Shown: piece by piece, positions 51,901 through 62,415 of the stretch
Numbering within the stretch: the first letter of the stretch is position 1
Layout: each line of letters opens with the position of its first letter
Assembly (NCBI GenBank): GCA_025345505.1
Contig: JANVCC010000077.1
Location: forward strand, 5,805,794-5,869,793
Reading direction: 5' to 3'
DNA from: Todiramphus chloris collaris
Lineage: Eukaryota; Chordata; Aves; Coraciiformes; Alcedinidae
Length of the DNA stretch: 64,000 bases
Made by a program: the position numbers and the translations under genes
Notes under the pieces: generated by a model
The model's database searches: none
What the model saw: the letters and a program-made list of their open reading frames with translations, nothing else
What the model was told of the DNA's origin: nothing

Positions 51901-54900
51901 TTTTCTAAGCTTTATGGTCAGCTTCATTACTCTTCATTTTACTCATTATTATGTCACTGAGCAGTAACTTGTTAAAAGATTAGAAGTTCCAATTGGTTGC
52001 TCATGCCTAAGGTATGCAAATGCTTTGCAGCTCCAGCAGTAATTTACTGACATTCTGGCAATTTGCACTTAAGTAGTTTATGCACGCACATATACATGCA
52101 CATAAGCACGCTGTAAAGGTGTAAATTTTTTTTTGAAACCCAGTGCAATTAGATCTTGGTATAAAGGACCTGGCCCTACAGTCTTGATGAACACAAAAAT
52201 CCCTTTTATTTCTTTGAAACTGAGCAGTTGAAAATGTCTGTAGAACAGATCTTAAAAGAAGACTGTTGATTTTTTCAAAACTAAACCCAAACATGTAAAA
52301 GTCAAAATCTAATAAAATCCTATAAAATGCAAGGTGCAACAGTTAGTACAGAGTTTCTGTAGATGCAGACATGATCAAAATTTTCTCAGAAGCAGGTTTT
52401 CAGATAGGTTGCATGTGTTTTTATACACATGCACACATAATTGTAAGTGTAGAACTTTGTGCATGTATGTATGTATATATATTCAGGCATAGAATTTTCC
52501 ATCAAGTTCTACCCTTCTCGCACTCAACACATAATTCTTATTTGCATCCAGCTTTACAAATATTGCTTGTGAATAGTGATAATTCTTTGGTTACAAAGTT
52601 GGTTTTTGATACCAGAAAGCTGTATCCTCAAGTTTGAAGCTGTGAGCACGAATTTACTGAACTCCATCTCGAAGATCAGAATCAATTGTCCAGCATTCAG
52701 AGTAATTATACTCTCCATAGAGAACAGATATTTCCTCAATCAGATGTGCAAAATCATGCAGTACTACATGAATTCAATAGTATAAGGCTGGGATGAGACT
52801 GTAGCCTTTTCTTGCTAAGTTAAATTACACATTTGACCATAAAAGTAGATTTTTCAAAACTCATGAAGTGATTTTATACTTTCCTTGCCCTTACACAGGC
52901 ACCAGGTGTTCCTCTTTCTTTCAACTAAAACAAAAGAAAAAATAAACACTTCATCATTGAAAGATAGACAGGGGTTATATCTTTTAAGAGTTTTCGGAAA
53001 TTACAGAGTAAAAGACGTATCTTTAAAAAGAAAGAAAATCATTTCGTTTCATGACTTCACAGTAATGGAAGTAGAAAGTGAAGTACATTTGTAACAGTTA
53101 TTGTATAATCATGCACGGTACTGTTTGTCTGCAAAGACGGGATGAAGTCCTGTCATATACAGCCTGTAATGGAAAAAGTAGGAGGTAAAATGGAGTAAAG
53201 AAACCTGAATGATTCAGGTTTTTTATCAAACTTTGCCAACAACAGAAAATGTATAAGACTTTGAAAAAAACATTTTGTATAGTTAAAACCTAAACTACAC
53301 AGGAGAGAACGAAAATTGTGTAGACCATGTATGCCACTGCTTATGGTGTTATTTCAATAATCTACACTGGAAGAAAAAAAAAATTACTGGAAAAAAAAAA
53401 ACCAAACCTACTACATTTGGCTTCCAAATCATGAAACAGACAAGAGTGCTCAATTGATGTGAATAATTAATAAACAAATAATTGAATGAAGATTTCTTTA
53501 AACAGACATTTTTGAAAGCGAATGAATGAAAATTTGTTTTCTGTTAGATATGAATCATCCTTCAGAAAGTATTTTATTTGAATAATTGATTTTCTTTTAG
53601 TTAGGGAAAATTCTAAAAAATTAAGGTGAAGTATGTATAGAAACAGGGTAACAGTCTTGGAGAATGGGTAGTGGAGAAATTTCTTCAGTGACTACCAAAA
53701 TCAATTGTTTTCTGTAACTCAGACTGGTAAACTCTGAAATTCATTATTAGTTGGTAGAGATGTGTGTCATAATTTGTATATTCTTTCCTGGTGAAAAAAT
53801 ACAAAGTTTTCCAAAACTACTGGAACAATCATCAGCTTGTTAACCACTCCTGAAATGGTGGGAAATCTGCAGAGAATTGTACTATCCTACCAAAAAAGTG
53901 CATTTATCTCAAAAGTCCTAAGCAGATATGAAGAGGGAGAATGCTATTGCTCAATACTTATTAATTCTTACACTGGATACCCAACTGAAAATGTTTTGCC
54001 ACCTTTTATTAGCACAATATTTCTCACGTGCAGTAGAAATAATTTGCTTATAAGCGTGATAACCTAAGGACGTGATAATTTAGCTTTAGAGGGGTGAGTA
54101 ATATCTTTTTATTTCATCACTCTTTTTTTTTTCCCCCAAATTTATCAGCCAGTCTGATTAAAAACGTTCCCTTTTTCTCCAGTGCTGTTTTACACAAAGG
54201 CACATTCTCTCTAGAGGCACTTCTGGGAAGGGAAGATGCGTTGTTATAAGGTTGCATCAGAATGAGAACAAGGTGCTTCATTTTGTGACTTCTGCCATTG
54301 TTTTAGCTTTCTGGAGTGTCTCTTGAATACGCACATTTTCAATGAGTGAATGACTTTGCTCCGAGGACCAGAGCTGTAGTAAGCTTGTTGTCTATGTTCC
54401 TCAGAGCGTGATACTACTTAATGATCTATTGTATTTCCCAAGGTTAGGTTAACTTTTTTCTAGATTAGCTGATAACTCTAAAAATAGATAATGTTTTTTT
54501 ATCAATAAATACAGCAGTTTGTAGCTTTTGAATTATGAAGTTGGTTTCTTTCTTTTTCTTTTTTTTTTGCCTTTTTTTTTCCTTAAGTTTGGTAGTTCAA
54601 ATGGTTTGAGTTTTTTTCCCCTCTACCCTGCATAATAACGGTCTGGAAAAGAAGGTATAAGTTGCAAGACCTAAAGCAGTAACAAGGAGAGACAACATTA
54701 TAACATCTTTTTTCATTTGTCAGAGTTTCTCCTTTTGGCTTACAGAGGCAGAAAAGATGGTAAGTCTCCCCAGGACATAAATCCTTTCCCTCTGATAAAC
54801 TCAGAGACCGTTCCACATAAGCTAACAGTGACTGGCAGGGGATAAGCTGTTCCAGGTTAGATGAGAACCAAGCACTTTCTTTTTACTGGCATGTAAAATA

Positions 54901-55069
54901 ACTATTGAAATCCTGAAGTCAGATGTGAAAATGCCAGGGATTTTTTTTGAAACCAGGATAAAACCCTCAGGGATTTGTGGCAAGAAATGATTCGGCACTG
55001 GTCAGTGAAATACCCTGAAAAGTCTCAGCAGTCTTCTGCATATGTATTTTCCATTTGTCTATGAGCAGA
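48976..55069. other. Non-coding stretch, nothing recognised
   Basis: Mostly AT-rich sequence with many short frames (up to 111 codons at 49,965-50,300), none with domains. It holds a perfect 7-bp-arm inverted repeat at 50,723-50,743, CA/TA-rich patches near 52,081-52,110 and 52,460-52,480, and A runs at 53,371-53,401. The interval 49,195-49,440 has a mildly enhancer-like look. No transposon family or RNA gene was recognised. Confidence 0.5.
50723..50743. repeat. Perfect inverted repeat, 7-bp arms
   Basis: The arms gtggtaa (50,723-50,729) and ttaccac (50,737-50,743) are exact complements around tgtcacg. The centre reads TCACGTTA, close to an E-box/CRE-type core. It could be a factor site or chance. 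Confidence 0.6.
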
Positions 55070-55469
55070 NNNNNNNNNNNNNNNNNNNNNNNNNNNNNNN
55101 NNNNNNNNNNNNNNNNNNNNNNNNNNNNNNNNNNNNNNNNNNNNNNNNNNNNNNNNNNNNNNNNNNNNNNNNNNNNNNNNNNNNNNNNNNNNNNNNNNNN
55201 NNNNNNNNNNNNNNNNNNNNNNNNNNNNNNNNNNNNNNNNNNNNNNNNNNNNNNNNNNNNNNNNNNNNNNNNNNNNNNNNNNNNNNNNNNNNNNNNNNNN
55301 NNNNNNNNNNNNNNNNNNNNNNNNNNNNNNNNNNNNNNNNNNNNNNNNNNNNNNNNNNNNNNNNNNNNNNNNNNNNNNNNNNNNNNNNNNNNNNNNNNNN
55401 NNNNNNNNNNNNNNNNNNNNNNNNNNNNNNNNNNNNNNNNNNNNNNNNNNNNNNNNNNNNNNNNNNNNN
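55070..55469. other. Assembly gap (400 N)
   Basis: Exactly 400 undetermined bases. The round length suggests a sized or placeholder gap. Long open frames across it on both strands are artefacts of untranslated N and are not genes. Confidence 0.99.
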
Positions 55470-57050
55470 AAAGAACTCACTAATTCAGATGAGTTGGTTT
55501 TACTGCAAGAAATGGGATTTATTGGCACTGTTATTTAAGTGAGGGAGTTAGATAGAACCTGTGCTCTTACAGCCATTCTAATTTTCCCTTTCACTCTTTA
55601 TGAAGAAATGTCAATGTCTGTGTGTCTGTATGCACATGGATAGACTTACACGTATACCTATACCTATACACATGCACTACACTGCTAATAATAGTAAACT
55701 ATAAACTTATCATAAGGCCAGGGTACTAAAATATTTCATAAAACATCTTCTGACCTTCTTGCATTCTATACACAATGTGTTTTCAGTTTTTCAATGGTAG
55801 ATATGCCTTTGCATCATTGTTTTTCTGGGTATTGTTGTTTGAAGAGCAGGGCTAAAATTTCCCCAGCTTTGTGAGAAACCAACATGTGTGGTCATGCCTA
55901 AATTTGACTCACTATTTTGTGGCTTCTCACCGCTATTATGGAGGGGGTGGGGAGCAAGACGACCACCCATGGTGTGTTCTCGTCAAGCGGCGCGGTGAGC
56001 AAATGAGTTTGCTGATGTGCAATGAGTGTTAAGAGAACAACCTCTTCTGGCAGAGTTTTCAAGCACTTCCCTCCTTCCCCCCTTCCCCAAATTACAGCTT
56101 CTTCCTCCGTATAAGTATAGAACACACATGACTATTTATATAATGAAAGAGCTACTGTGTAGTTTAATGGACAGTTAAAGCCATTTTCACAGGTCTGTTT
56201 CCACATGGGATTTATAGAGACTTACAGGCCTGGTCAGTTTGTAAAGTCGTGATAGCCCAAGAGACTGTTGTCAGATGTTGGTAACAAGACAGTGTTTGAA
56301 AAGAATCAAAACAATATAAATCCTCTGAGATCTGTGGCAGCAGGATGGGTTCTAATGGAGAGGAAGACAGGGTCGTCCACCACACAAGAGAACAAGGAGA
56401 AGAAAGTGTTTTTTCTCTTTCAAGCTTGCAGCACCAGCAGGGGTAAGCAGGTTTCTAAAAAGAATCTCATCAGCGGATCAATCCAGTGTAACAGATGGAG
56501 TGCACAGATATTTTCTATCAGATTTCCATTGCATGTGGCAAACAAATACATTGTTGCAACTGTTAGCAGCAAAACTTTCCCTTTTTTTTTTAACATCATA
56601 ATTACCAAGAGTTGAAAAGAGCTGTGGGTTAATGATTTCCTAACAATAACTATAGGGGGTTTGGCGGATAGTAACTTCCCCAAGGAATACATTAGCAGGA
56701 GATACAAAGTCACAGAGCATCTTGAATGGAAGGGTTTGGATCTGCAGAAATAACTGCCTATAGCGGTGCATTTTGAAAAGTGGCAATTTTCCTAGGAGAG
56801 AGAGACTGGACTGGATCATCATCTGCTGTAATTGGCAGGTTTACGCTGCAGACGGTGGGGGCAAACCAGTCCATACCAGCACAAAGTTTTGGGCTTTGTT
56901 GTCTTTATAAAACCATTTGCAAGACAAAGATTTGGAATGGCTGGGAATGGTGCAGTGTGTATGCACAGTTATAGCCAGAAGAGGCATGGTATGAGGCTAT
57001 GAATTAATTTCCCAGTGTTATTAATATTTCTGTTAATTTTGTTAAGTCTT
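55470..57050. other. Non-coding stretch; small CpG-bearing patch near 55.98 kb
   Basis: No gene was recognised. Bases 55,925-56,005 are locally GC-rich with several CpGs (cgtcaagcggcgcggtgagc) and contain GTGAG splice-donor-like words on both strands (gcggtgagc on +, gcggtgaga on -), but no convincing acceptor or protein similarity. A short ctatac-type run lies at 55,653-55,671. Confidence 0.45.
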
Positions 57051-57083
57051 GATGCAAATATCAAAGTTTGGATGCAAATATCA
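57051..57083. repeat. Duplicated 13-mer containing an octamer motif
   Basis: The 13-mer gatgcaaatatca occurs at 57,051-57,063 and 57,071-57,083, spaced by aagtttg. Each copy contains ATGCAAAT, the consensus octamer bound by POU factors. The second copy runs into the 3' terminus of the adjacent CR1, so it may reflect insertion-associated duplication. Confidence 0.65.
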
Positions 57084-57147
57084 TAGAATCACAGTATGTT
57101 TTGGCTTGGAAAGGACCTTTTAAGAGATCATGAGTCCAACCCCCAGA
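57081..57147 (-). mobile_element. CR1 LINE, very short 3' end
   Basis: The + strand reads tcatagaatcacagtatg, then ttggcttggaaaggacct, then catgagtccaaccccc, which is the complement of the avian CR1 3' terminus. Only about 65 bases match, so it is a severely 5'-truncated copy. It lies about 600 bases from an oppositely oriented CR1 end. Confidence 0.85.
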
Positions 57148-57760
57148 TATATAACAGGTCTGTCAGCTTCTTCTGCATTGTTTCGTTAATCCTGGAACTG
57201 AGAGTGAAGTGGTAGCTCTGACAGTAGGCTAATAACTGCATGACACTCGGTGCTGGTGTGAATGCCATAGGTTTGGAAGCAATGGATATCATGGATTAAA
57301 TGGTTAAGCTTTTTACAAGACCATAGGTCACAATTTTTTCTAAGTAGCATTTGTTGGGCCCAGTAAATACGTAGTTAAGAACTAAGAGACCATGGTTTAG
57401 TTACCATTTAGTTACAGAAAATACCTCAGATGTGTGGCCAGATCATTTCAAATTTTCTCTAGGCTCAAACAAACCAAGCAGGTAATAGGGTGGGTCAGTT
57501 CTGTGAACTTACTGGAAAAGGATCAGCCAGATTTGAAGGCACAGCTCAGTTGCCCAGACACACAGACCTGTGGTCATTTGAGATGACATAAGGCATCTCC
57601 TGTCCTACTGCCAATCCAAAGGAACACAGGTCTCCTATTGATACTTTATACATAAGGCTGGCCCCGTGATGATGACTTGAATAATATTGTCTGTCACATG
57701 GCTGTAGGGACCAGGGAAAATGAATCAAGCCATGGATCTAGTCAAAATGAATGTGTTGGA
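57148..57760. other. Non-coding spacer between two CR1 ends
   Basis: No gene or repeat was recognised in this interval. A 60-codon - strand frame at 57,546-57,728 has no domain. Confidence 0.5.
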
Positions 57761-57918
57761 CTAAAGTTGCCCAGAGAGGTTGTATTGTCTCCATCTATGG
57801 AGATATTCAAAACCCCTGTGAAACCTGCGCTAGATGACCCTGCTTGAGCAGGGAGGTTGGACTAGATGATTTCAAGATACCCCTTCCAACTATTTTCAAC
57901 AAGTCTGTGATTCTGTGA
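57761..57918 (+). mobile_element. CR1 LINE, 3' fragment
   Basis: The block ttgcccagagaggttgt (57,768-57,784), catctatggagatattcaaa (57,792-57,811), gagcagggaggttggactag (57,846-57,865), ccttccaac (57,882-57,890) and the terminus ctgtgattctgtgaa (57,904-57,918) follow the CR1 3'UTR in order. It is 5'-truncated to about 160 bases and less diverged than the old CR1 at 25.5 kb. Confidence 0.9.
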
Positions 57919-58159
57919 AGAACAAAAGTAAGTATAATGACAAAGCAGTGCAAAATGTACGTTCAATCCTTTGTCTTTCAGGTGTGTGGAAATGGGAATT
58001 CCCAGATTCTCAGAAGTTTGACACACAGCAAAATGGGTTATATTCTCAGGAGTTGTAGCAAAGTGTTATGTTTTGTTGTTATGACAAATCTGTTCACCAG
58101 TTCTCTTAGTTTCATATTTTTTTAAAACATTTTGCAACATAACAAATGTAGAATATGAG

Positions 58160-58380
58160 AAAAGACTGACTCCATGCTTAAGACACATGGCTCAGATGGT
58201 GGTATTTTCAGTTCTAGGTCTGCCATGAAGTTTCTTATGAGTATGAATGAAGCTTCTCAGTCTTTCTGTGTCTGTTTCCCATCTGAGCAAGGAAGCTGTT
58301 TAAGGCAGGGACTAACTTTTTATCTGTTGTATATTTAACCTAATGAGACCTAATGACTACAAATAGCATGTCGTTGTTGA
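58160..58380 (+). mobile_element. Ancient MIR/L3-type SINE relic
   Basis: The sequence ttctcagtctttctgtgtct (58,255-58,274) followed by gtttcccatctgagcaa matches the core/3' block shared by MIR-type SINEs (..tctctgtgcctcagtttccccatctg..). The continuation ttaaggcagggactaac (58,301-58,317) and ttaacctaatgagaccta (58,337-58,354) resembles the L3/CR1-type tail (..ggcagggactgtctct.. and ..cacaatggggtcctgat..). It is heavily decayed, so boundaries are approximate. Confidence 0.5.
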
Positions 58381-59460
58381 GGTTTGAGAGTGATTCTGAT
58401 CCAAAGAAACCAAGTGTCCAACTGAAGAAATATCAGATCTACATCGACCTTAAATATTATTATGGTTTTGGTTAATATTGTAATTCACATTTCTGGTCTT
58501 AAAGGTTTAGCCACAAGAAAGATTTTGCAGAAATAAATGGAAATGTGAAAATGTTTGTGTCTCATTTAAAATGACAGTATATTATAAAGCACTTTTTTGG
58601 TTGTTGTATGACATTATTCAGTAATTTGTAACTCATGCTCTAGGCTTGCTGTATTTGATCAGCACTTGAGCCACCTTACATAAAAATTGCATTCTGAATT
58701 GGCTCTTATTCAAAGCCCCCTGCCCCATTGCATTTTTTCATTTTAGTCTCCTCTTCAGTTCCAAGAATTCTAAAACAAAAGCCAAAATAACTTTTACACC
58801 CTTGCTTCCTCCAAAATACCTCTTCTCCTTCTGGGCCTACTTTATTTGCACACCAGCCCTGTAATTCTAGCTCTGTAGGAACCCTGGTGCCTTTATAGTA
58901 TCATAACCAGCCTTTACATGTCTGTCTAGCTACTGAGTAACCTCACTTCTGGGAAGAAATAACTACACACCTTTCCTTGCCCCTCTTTATATGCTTATTA
59001 ATTGAGCCCAGCCTTCCTTTTCTCTCCCAAAATAATGGAAATCAACAAATGCTCTCTGCACACCTCTTGCCCCATGAAGAAAACTGCTGATTTTCCCTAT
59101 TTTCTCCCACATTGCAAAGACCCCTTACTGTAGATCTGTGAAGTATAGGAGGGAGCTGGAGACAAGTACCTATTCACTCAACAGCTCTTTGCAGCAAGTA
59201 TCATGCTGCAGCCCTCAAAGTACGAATATGAGATGTACAGAACGCGTCTTGCACCCAAAAGTATAGTTCTCTTATCACAAAGGTGAAAAAAGGCCTCTCA
59301 TTTTGGATATGGTATGGGGTCCTTGACTTACCTTTGAATGCTACTGATTCAGGCTCCAACATGCCCGCTGAGCTGCTAAGTGTGATGTCAGGACAGCTTT
59401 GGTTGATGTAAATGCTAACCAAGAACCCTACCTAAGGCACAGGCAAACTTGCAATGAATG
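58381..59460. other. Non-coding stretch, pyrimidine-biased middle part
   Basis: Bases 58,690-59,120 are strongly C/T-biased on the + strand. No family, exon or RNA gene was recognised. A 73-codon - strand frame at 59,201-59,422 has no domain. Confidence 0.5.
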
Positions 59461-59559
59461 CAAAGGAAGGCTGAGTGGGCCCGTCTTGAATAAAGCGTTC
59501 TTGGATATTACTGACAGGTTTTCAGAGAGCTGTGAATCTACCTTTATAGAAACCTGAGA

Positions 59560-59830
59560 ATTAGTGATGAGTGACTTCGATTAGGATTCTCGTCCATCTA
59601 CTTGACAGAGCAAAAATTCCTTGCTAGAAGCAGCATGTTTGGAGGCCTTAAGTGAGCTTGATAAACTGGGCAACTAGATGACAACATCATTAGGGGCATA
59701 AATAAAAAAGTTTAAGAAAAGCCAAAGTAATGATAATAGGAGACATAAATTACCCAGTCAGGTGTTGACTGGAATTCACTAAAGGAAGTAAGGCTGTCTG
59801 AGGTATTTTATGGATTACATGTCTATCTAT
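59560..59830 (+). mobile_element. Probable CR1 ORF2 (endonuclease-linker) relic
   Basis: Bases 59,726-59,776 translate in one frame to VMIIGDINYPVRC*LEF, which resembles the end of the CR1 ORF2 endonuclease domain, a conserved GDFNYP-type motif followed by a W-E pair, here broken by a stop. The following gaattcactaaaggaagtaa continues as in old CR1 copies. The flanking sequence is too decayed to set boundaries. If correct it is an internal fragment of a LINE separate from the 3' ends nearby; it cannot encode protein. Confidence 0.45.
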
Positions 59831-60560
59831 AAATATGCATTATGTTGTGAGCAAGTAGGCTTTGCGTGAATGGGTTGTTTGTATCAGTTTAAATGTATTT
59901 GGAACATACTAATGTAAATATTTATTCTCAAATGGTATATAAAAAATGAGGATATGAATTTAGCAAATAGACTCCTTTCTATAGAGACTAATGAGATTAT
60001 GGAAGTGACATAGACTGATGTTGACAGAAATAGCATTTTCAGGTAGATCATGCTGGTTCTGAAGTAAACTTTGGACACGGTGTATCGTAGGCAGACATCT
60101 ACTTCCTGCACCTGCTTGCCTCAAATCAGATTAGTTACCTAGTAATAGTGCATCTAATTATTCTCAAGTTAAAAAAGGTTGGCTTAATGAGTAGCCAAGG
60201 TACTGTTTTGTATGTACTTTATTCTGAAATACCATTGAAATAGTAATACTGGGCTCCCCTTTGTTCTCATAATCTTTGGTTTGATATGCAAATGTAATTT
60301 AAGGTGTTAGGTCAGTGAAAGTAAAAAATAAAGTAAAACTTAAAGGAAGTTGTTCAGCAGTATTCTAGTGGTACATTAGTGTTATAGATAAAAAGCACAT
60401 GTACCTTTCCAAACCCATTTCTGGGTCTGAAGCAAAGCATGTCTGAGCTGGAATTTCAGAGTGATGCTGTATTAGGAAATATATGCCCCCAGTGGACTAG
60501 CTTTTTAATAATTTCCATCTTTGCAAACCTTAACCAGTTTACTTTCACTTCAGTTACATA
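59831..60560. other. Non-coding stretch, nothing recognised
   Basis: AT-rich sequence without repeat, exon or RNA gene recognised. A 75-codon - strand frame (59,884-60,111) lacks domains. Confidence 0.5.
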
Positions 60561-60561
60561 G

Positions 60562-60685
60562 AGTAGGAAATTAATAGATTTACAAACAGTCAAAATGTGA
60601 TTTAGAAAGCCTAAGAAAGTTATTCAAGATCTCAGAAAAGCCAGAGGCAGCCTTGGAGTTCTAAAGCTCCTGGTCTTGAGTATTT
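60562..60685 (-). mobile_element. MIR-like SINE relic
   Basis: On the - strand the order ctcaagaccaggagcttt, gcctctggcttttctgag, atcttgaataactttcttag and ctgtttgtaaatctattaat parallels the MIR body (..caggagacctgggttc.., ..ctctgccac.., ..ccttgggcaagtcactta.., ..catctgtaaaatgg..). Identity is low and boundaries are approximate. Confidence 0.4.
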
Positions 60686-60689
60686 AAAA

Positions 60690-61214
60690 TAGGCATTTCA
60701 TTTTTATAACCTGTAAGTTACTAAGTTATAAGTGAAAAAGTATAGAGTAGTAAGTCCAGGTCTGTATGAGCATCTTTACTTGTGTAATAGCTGTGAACTG
60801 TAGGTTGTGTTTGTGTGATGGGAGTAGAAATGCCATGATAAATGAAGCTGTAAATAGCCTGAAAATTCACTGGAAGTGGTTAGGTGGAAAATTAATAACA
60901 ATTAAAATTTGACAAAGCACAAGTGGCAAATGAATTGCATTCCTTCTTCCTCAAGGAAGTAGTAGAGGAAATATGAACAACTGGTGTAGAAATGTTTGCC
61001 AGGTCATTGAGTTCAAGAGAAGGATCAAGAGACTAGAATGCTGAAAAAATTAGGCTTGAATGTGTTCTTATGAGTATTTTAAAGACCTCCAAATATCTTA
61101 AGCCTGTATTCAGAAATGGAACAGCCATATAAATGAAACTGGGGCTTTTATTAGGGTATCTGTAGACAAGAAGAAAAAGTGGACAGAATGTGTCTCTAGT
61201 GTAGAACAGCTTGT
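60690..61214. other. Non-coding stretch, nothing recognised
   Basis: No repeat, exon or RNA gene was recognised. The 136-codon - strand frame starting in the SINE relic at 61,443 and ending at 61,033 is not gene-like. Confidence 0.5.
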
Positions 61215-61335
61215 AAAAGGGAGCATGATCCAGTGCAGGGTACGGAGCCAGGAGGATCACAGGCTCCAATCTGTTCCAAGCCACCGATGCTGTCTGACCC
61301 GGGCAGGTCATTTGACTTCCTTGTGCCACTGTCAA
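61215..61335 (+). mobile_element. MIR-like SINE relic
   Basis: The sequence gtacggagccaggaggatcac (from 61,239) followed by caatctgttccaagccac and tgacccgggcaggtcatttg (61,295-61,314) and acttccttgtgcc parallels the MIR body (gagccaggagacctgggtt.. ctctgccac.. tgaccttgggcaagtcactt.. ctctgtgcc). It lies inside overlapping - strand frames of 96 and 136 codons that are therefore spurious. Confidence 0.5.
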
Positions 61336-62257
61336 TCCAGCTGGAAAATTGTGTAACAAAAGCTGGACCTTGCTGAAAAACAGATGCTCCATCTGAGTTG
61401 AGCTGTCCTGGATAAACAAATTGCAAACATTGATAGATACCACAGTGAAACAAAGATGGGCCTACAGAGTCAGTAAGAAAGAACAAGTGATGTGGGAAAG
61501 ATCCAGCTGACAGTCATAAGTGCTTGAAGGGAATGATTTGTCTCCAAGTTCACCAGTGAAATAAGGAGCTCACAGGGTGAATGCAAAACTGGTTTATGTG
61601 GGAAATTAGAAAATTAGAGAGACAATGGCGTTTGGAGTCAATGCTGCATAAGATCTGATTTTACAGTCTCCAAGATGTGACAACAACAGTGGTCATTTAT
61701 TCCTTATGGTACAAATGTAAGCACTAAAAGGCTTTCTAAGAAATGAGTATCCTGCAGTTGATAACTGGATATCTGGATGGGACCATCAGAGACTTCACAT
61801 AGTTCACAGACCTTGCTCCAGGGGGTCTATTTTAGAGCTTTAAGAGGATCCCATTTAAATTACATGGCTTTTTTTTTATTAGTATTTATTTTTCGGGGTT
61901 TATTTATTTATTTATTTTATTGAATTTACTTCTCAGTCTTGAATCACAAGTCCTTCAGAAACATGTCTTACAGATGCCACTGCATAGGCCTTGAAATTAA
62001 GCTAAAATGATTCACACTTGGAATTAGAGCACTGTGATAGGAAAAAAGATAACGGAGCACATATTCCAGATCCCTGCATTGTAGGAGGGTGACTTAGGGT
62101 GCCTTTTAAAAATGTTTTGCAGTGTGTTGTACAAGAGGGGTGTATTTATTTCACTTCTTTTAATCACTGTTTCAATATATGTAAAAATGTAGAATATGAA
62201 AATTTGATATGACAAATGATGTTGATTTTTTTTAAGGAAAAAAGTATTCTCAGTGTA
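61336..62257. other. Non-coding stretch with (TTTA)n tract
   Basis: Apart from the TTTA-type simple repeat at 61,869-61,925 nothing was recognised. Confidence 0.5.
61869..61925. repeat. T-rich / (TTTA)n microsatellite
   Basis: A T run is followed by tatttattttt, a short cgggg interruption and several exact ttta units. It is simple sequence and probably length-polymorphic. Confidence 0.85.
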
Positions 62258-62415
62258 GTCTAATAAGCAGGCCTTTGGAAGTATGAATCAGAAAATTCAA
62301 GTTCATTTCTTGGCTCTGCTAATAGTTGTTGAATTCTTTGGCATGCCATTTTGTGTCTTTTTACCTCCATTTCCATATCTGGAAATTGGAAATAAAGATT
62401 TTTACTTCTCTTGTG
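62258..62415 (+). mobile_element. MIR-like SINE relic
   Basis: The order cagaaaattcaagttcattt, cttggctctgctaatagttg, attctttggcatgccatttt, gtgtctttttacctccattt and ccatatctggaaattggaaa follows the MIR body closely (..gggttcaattcctggctctgccac.., ..ccttgggcaagtcact.., ..ctgtgcctcagttt.., ..ccatctgtaaaatggg..). It is the clearest of the SINE relics in the last 7 kb. Confidence 0.6.

Noticed and set aside
55025..55542. Open frames of 142-167 codons on both strands
   Set aside because: They consist of undetermined residues across the 400-N gap and only look open because N is not read as stop.
55625..55680. ctatac-type run as a minisatellite
   Set aside because: Only two or three imperfect units; too short to call an array.
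61033..61486. 136- and 96-codon frames on the - strand
   Set aside because: They overlap each other in different frames and run through a MIR-like SINE relic; no domain or splice context.
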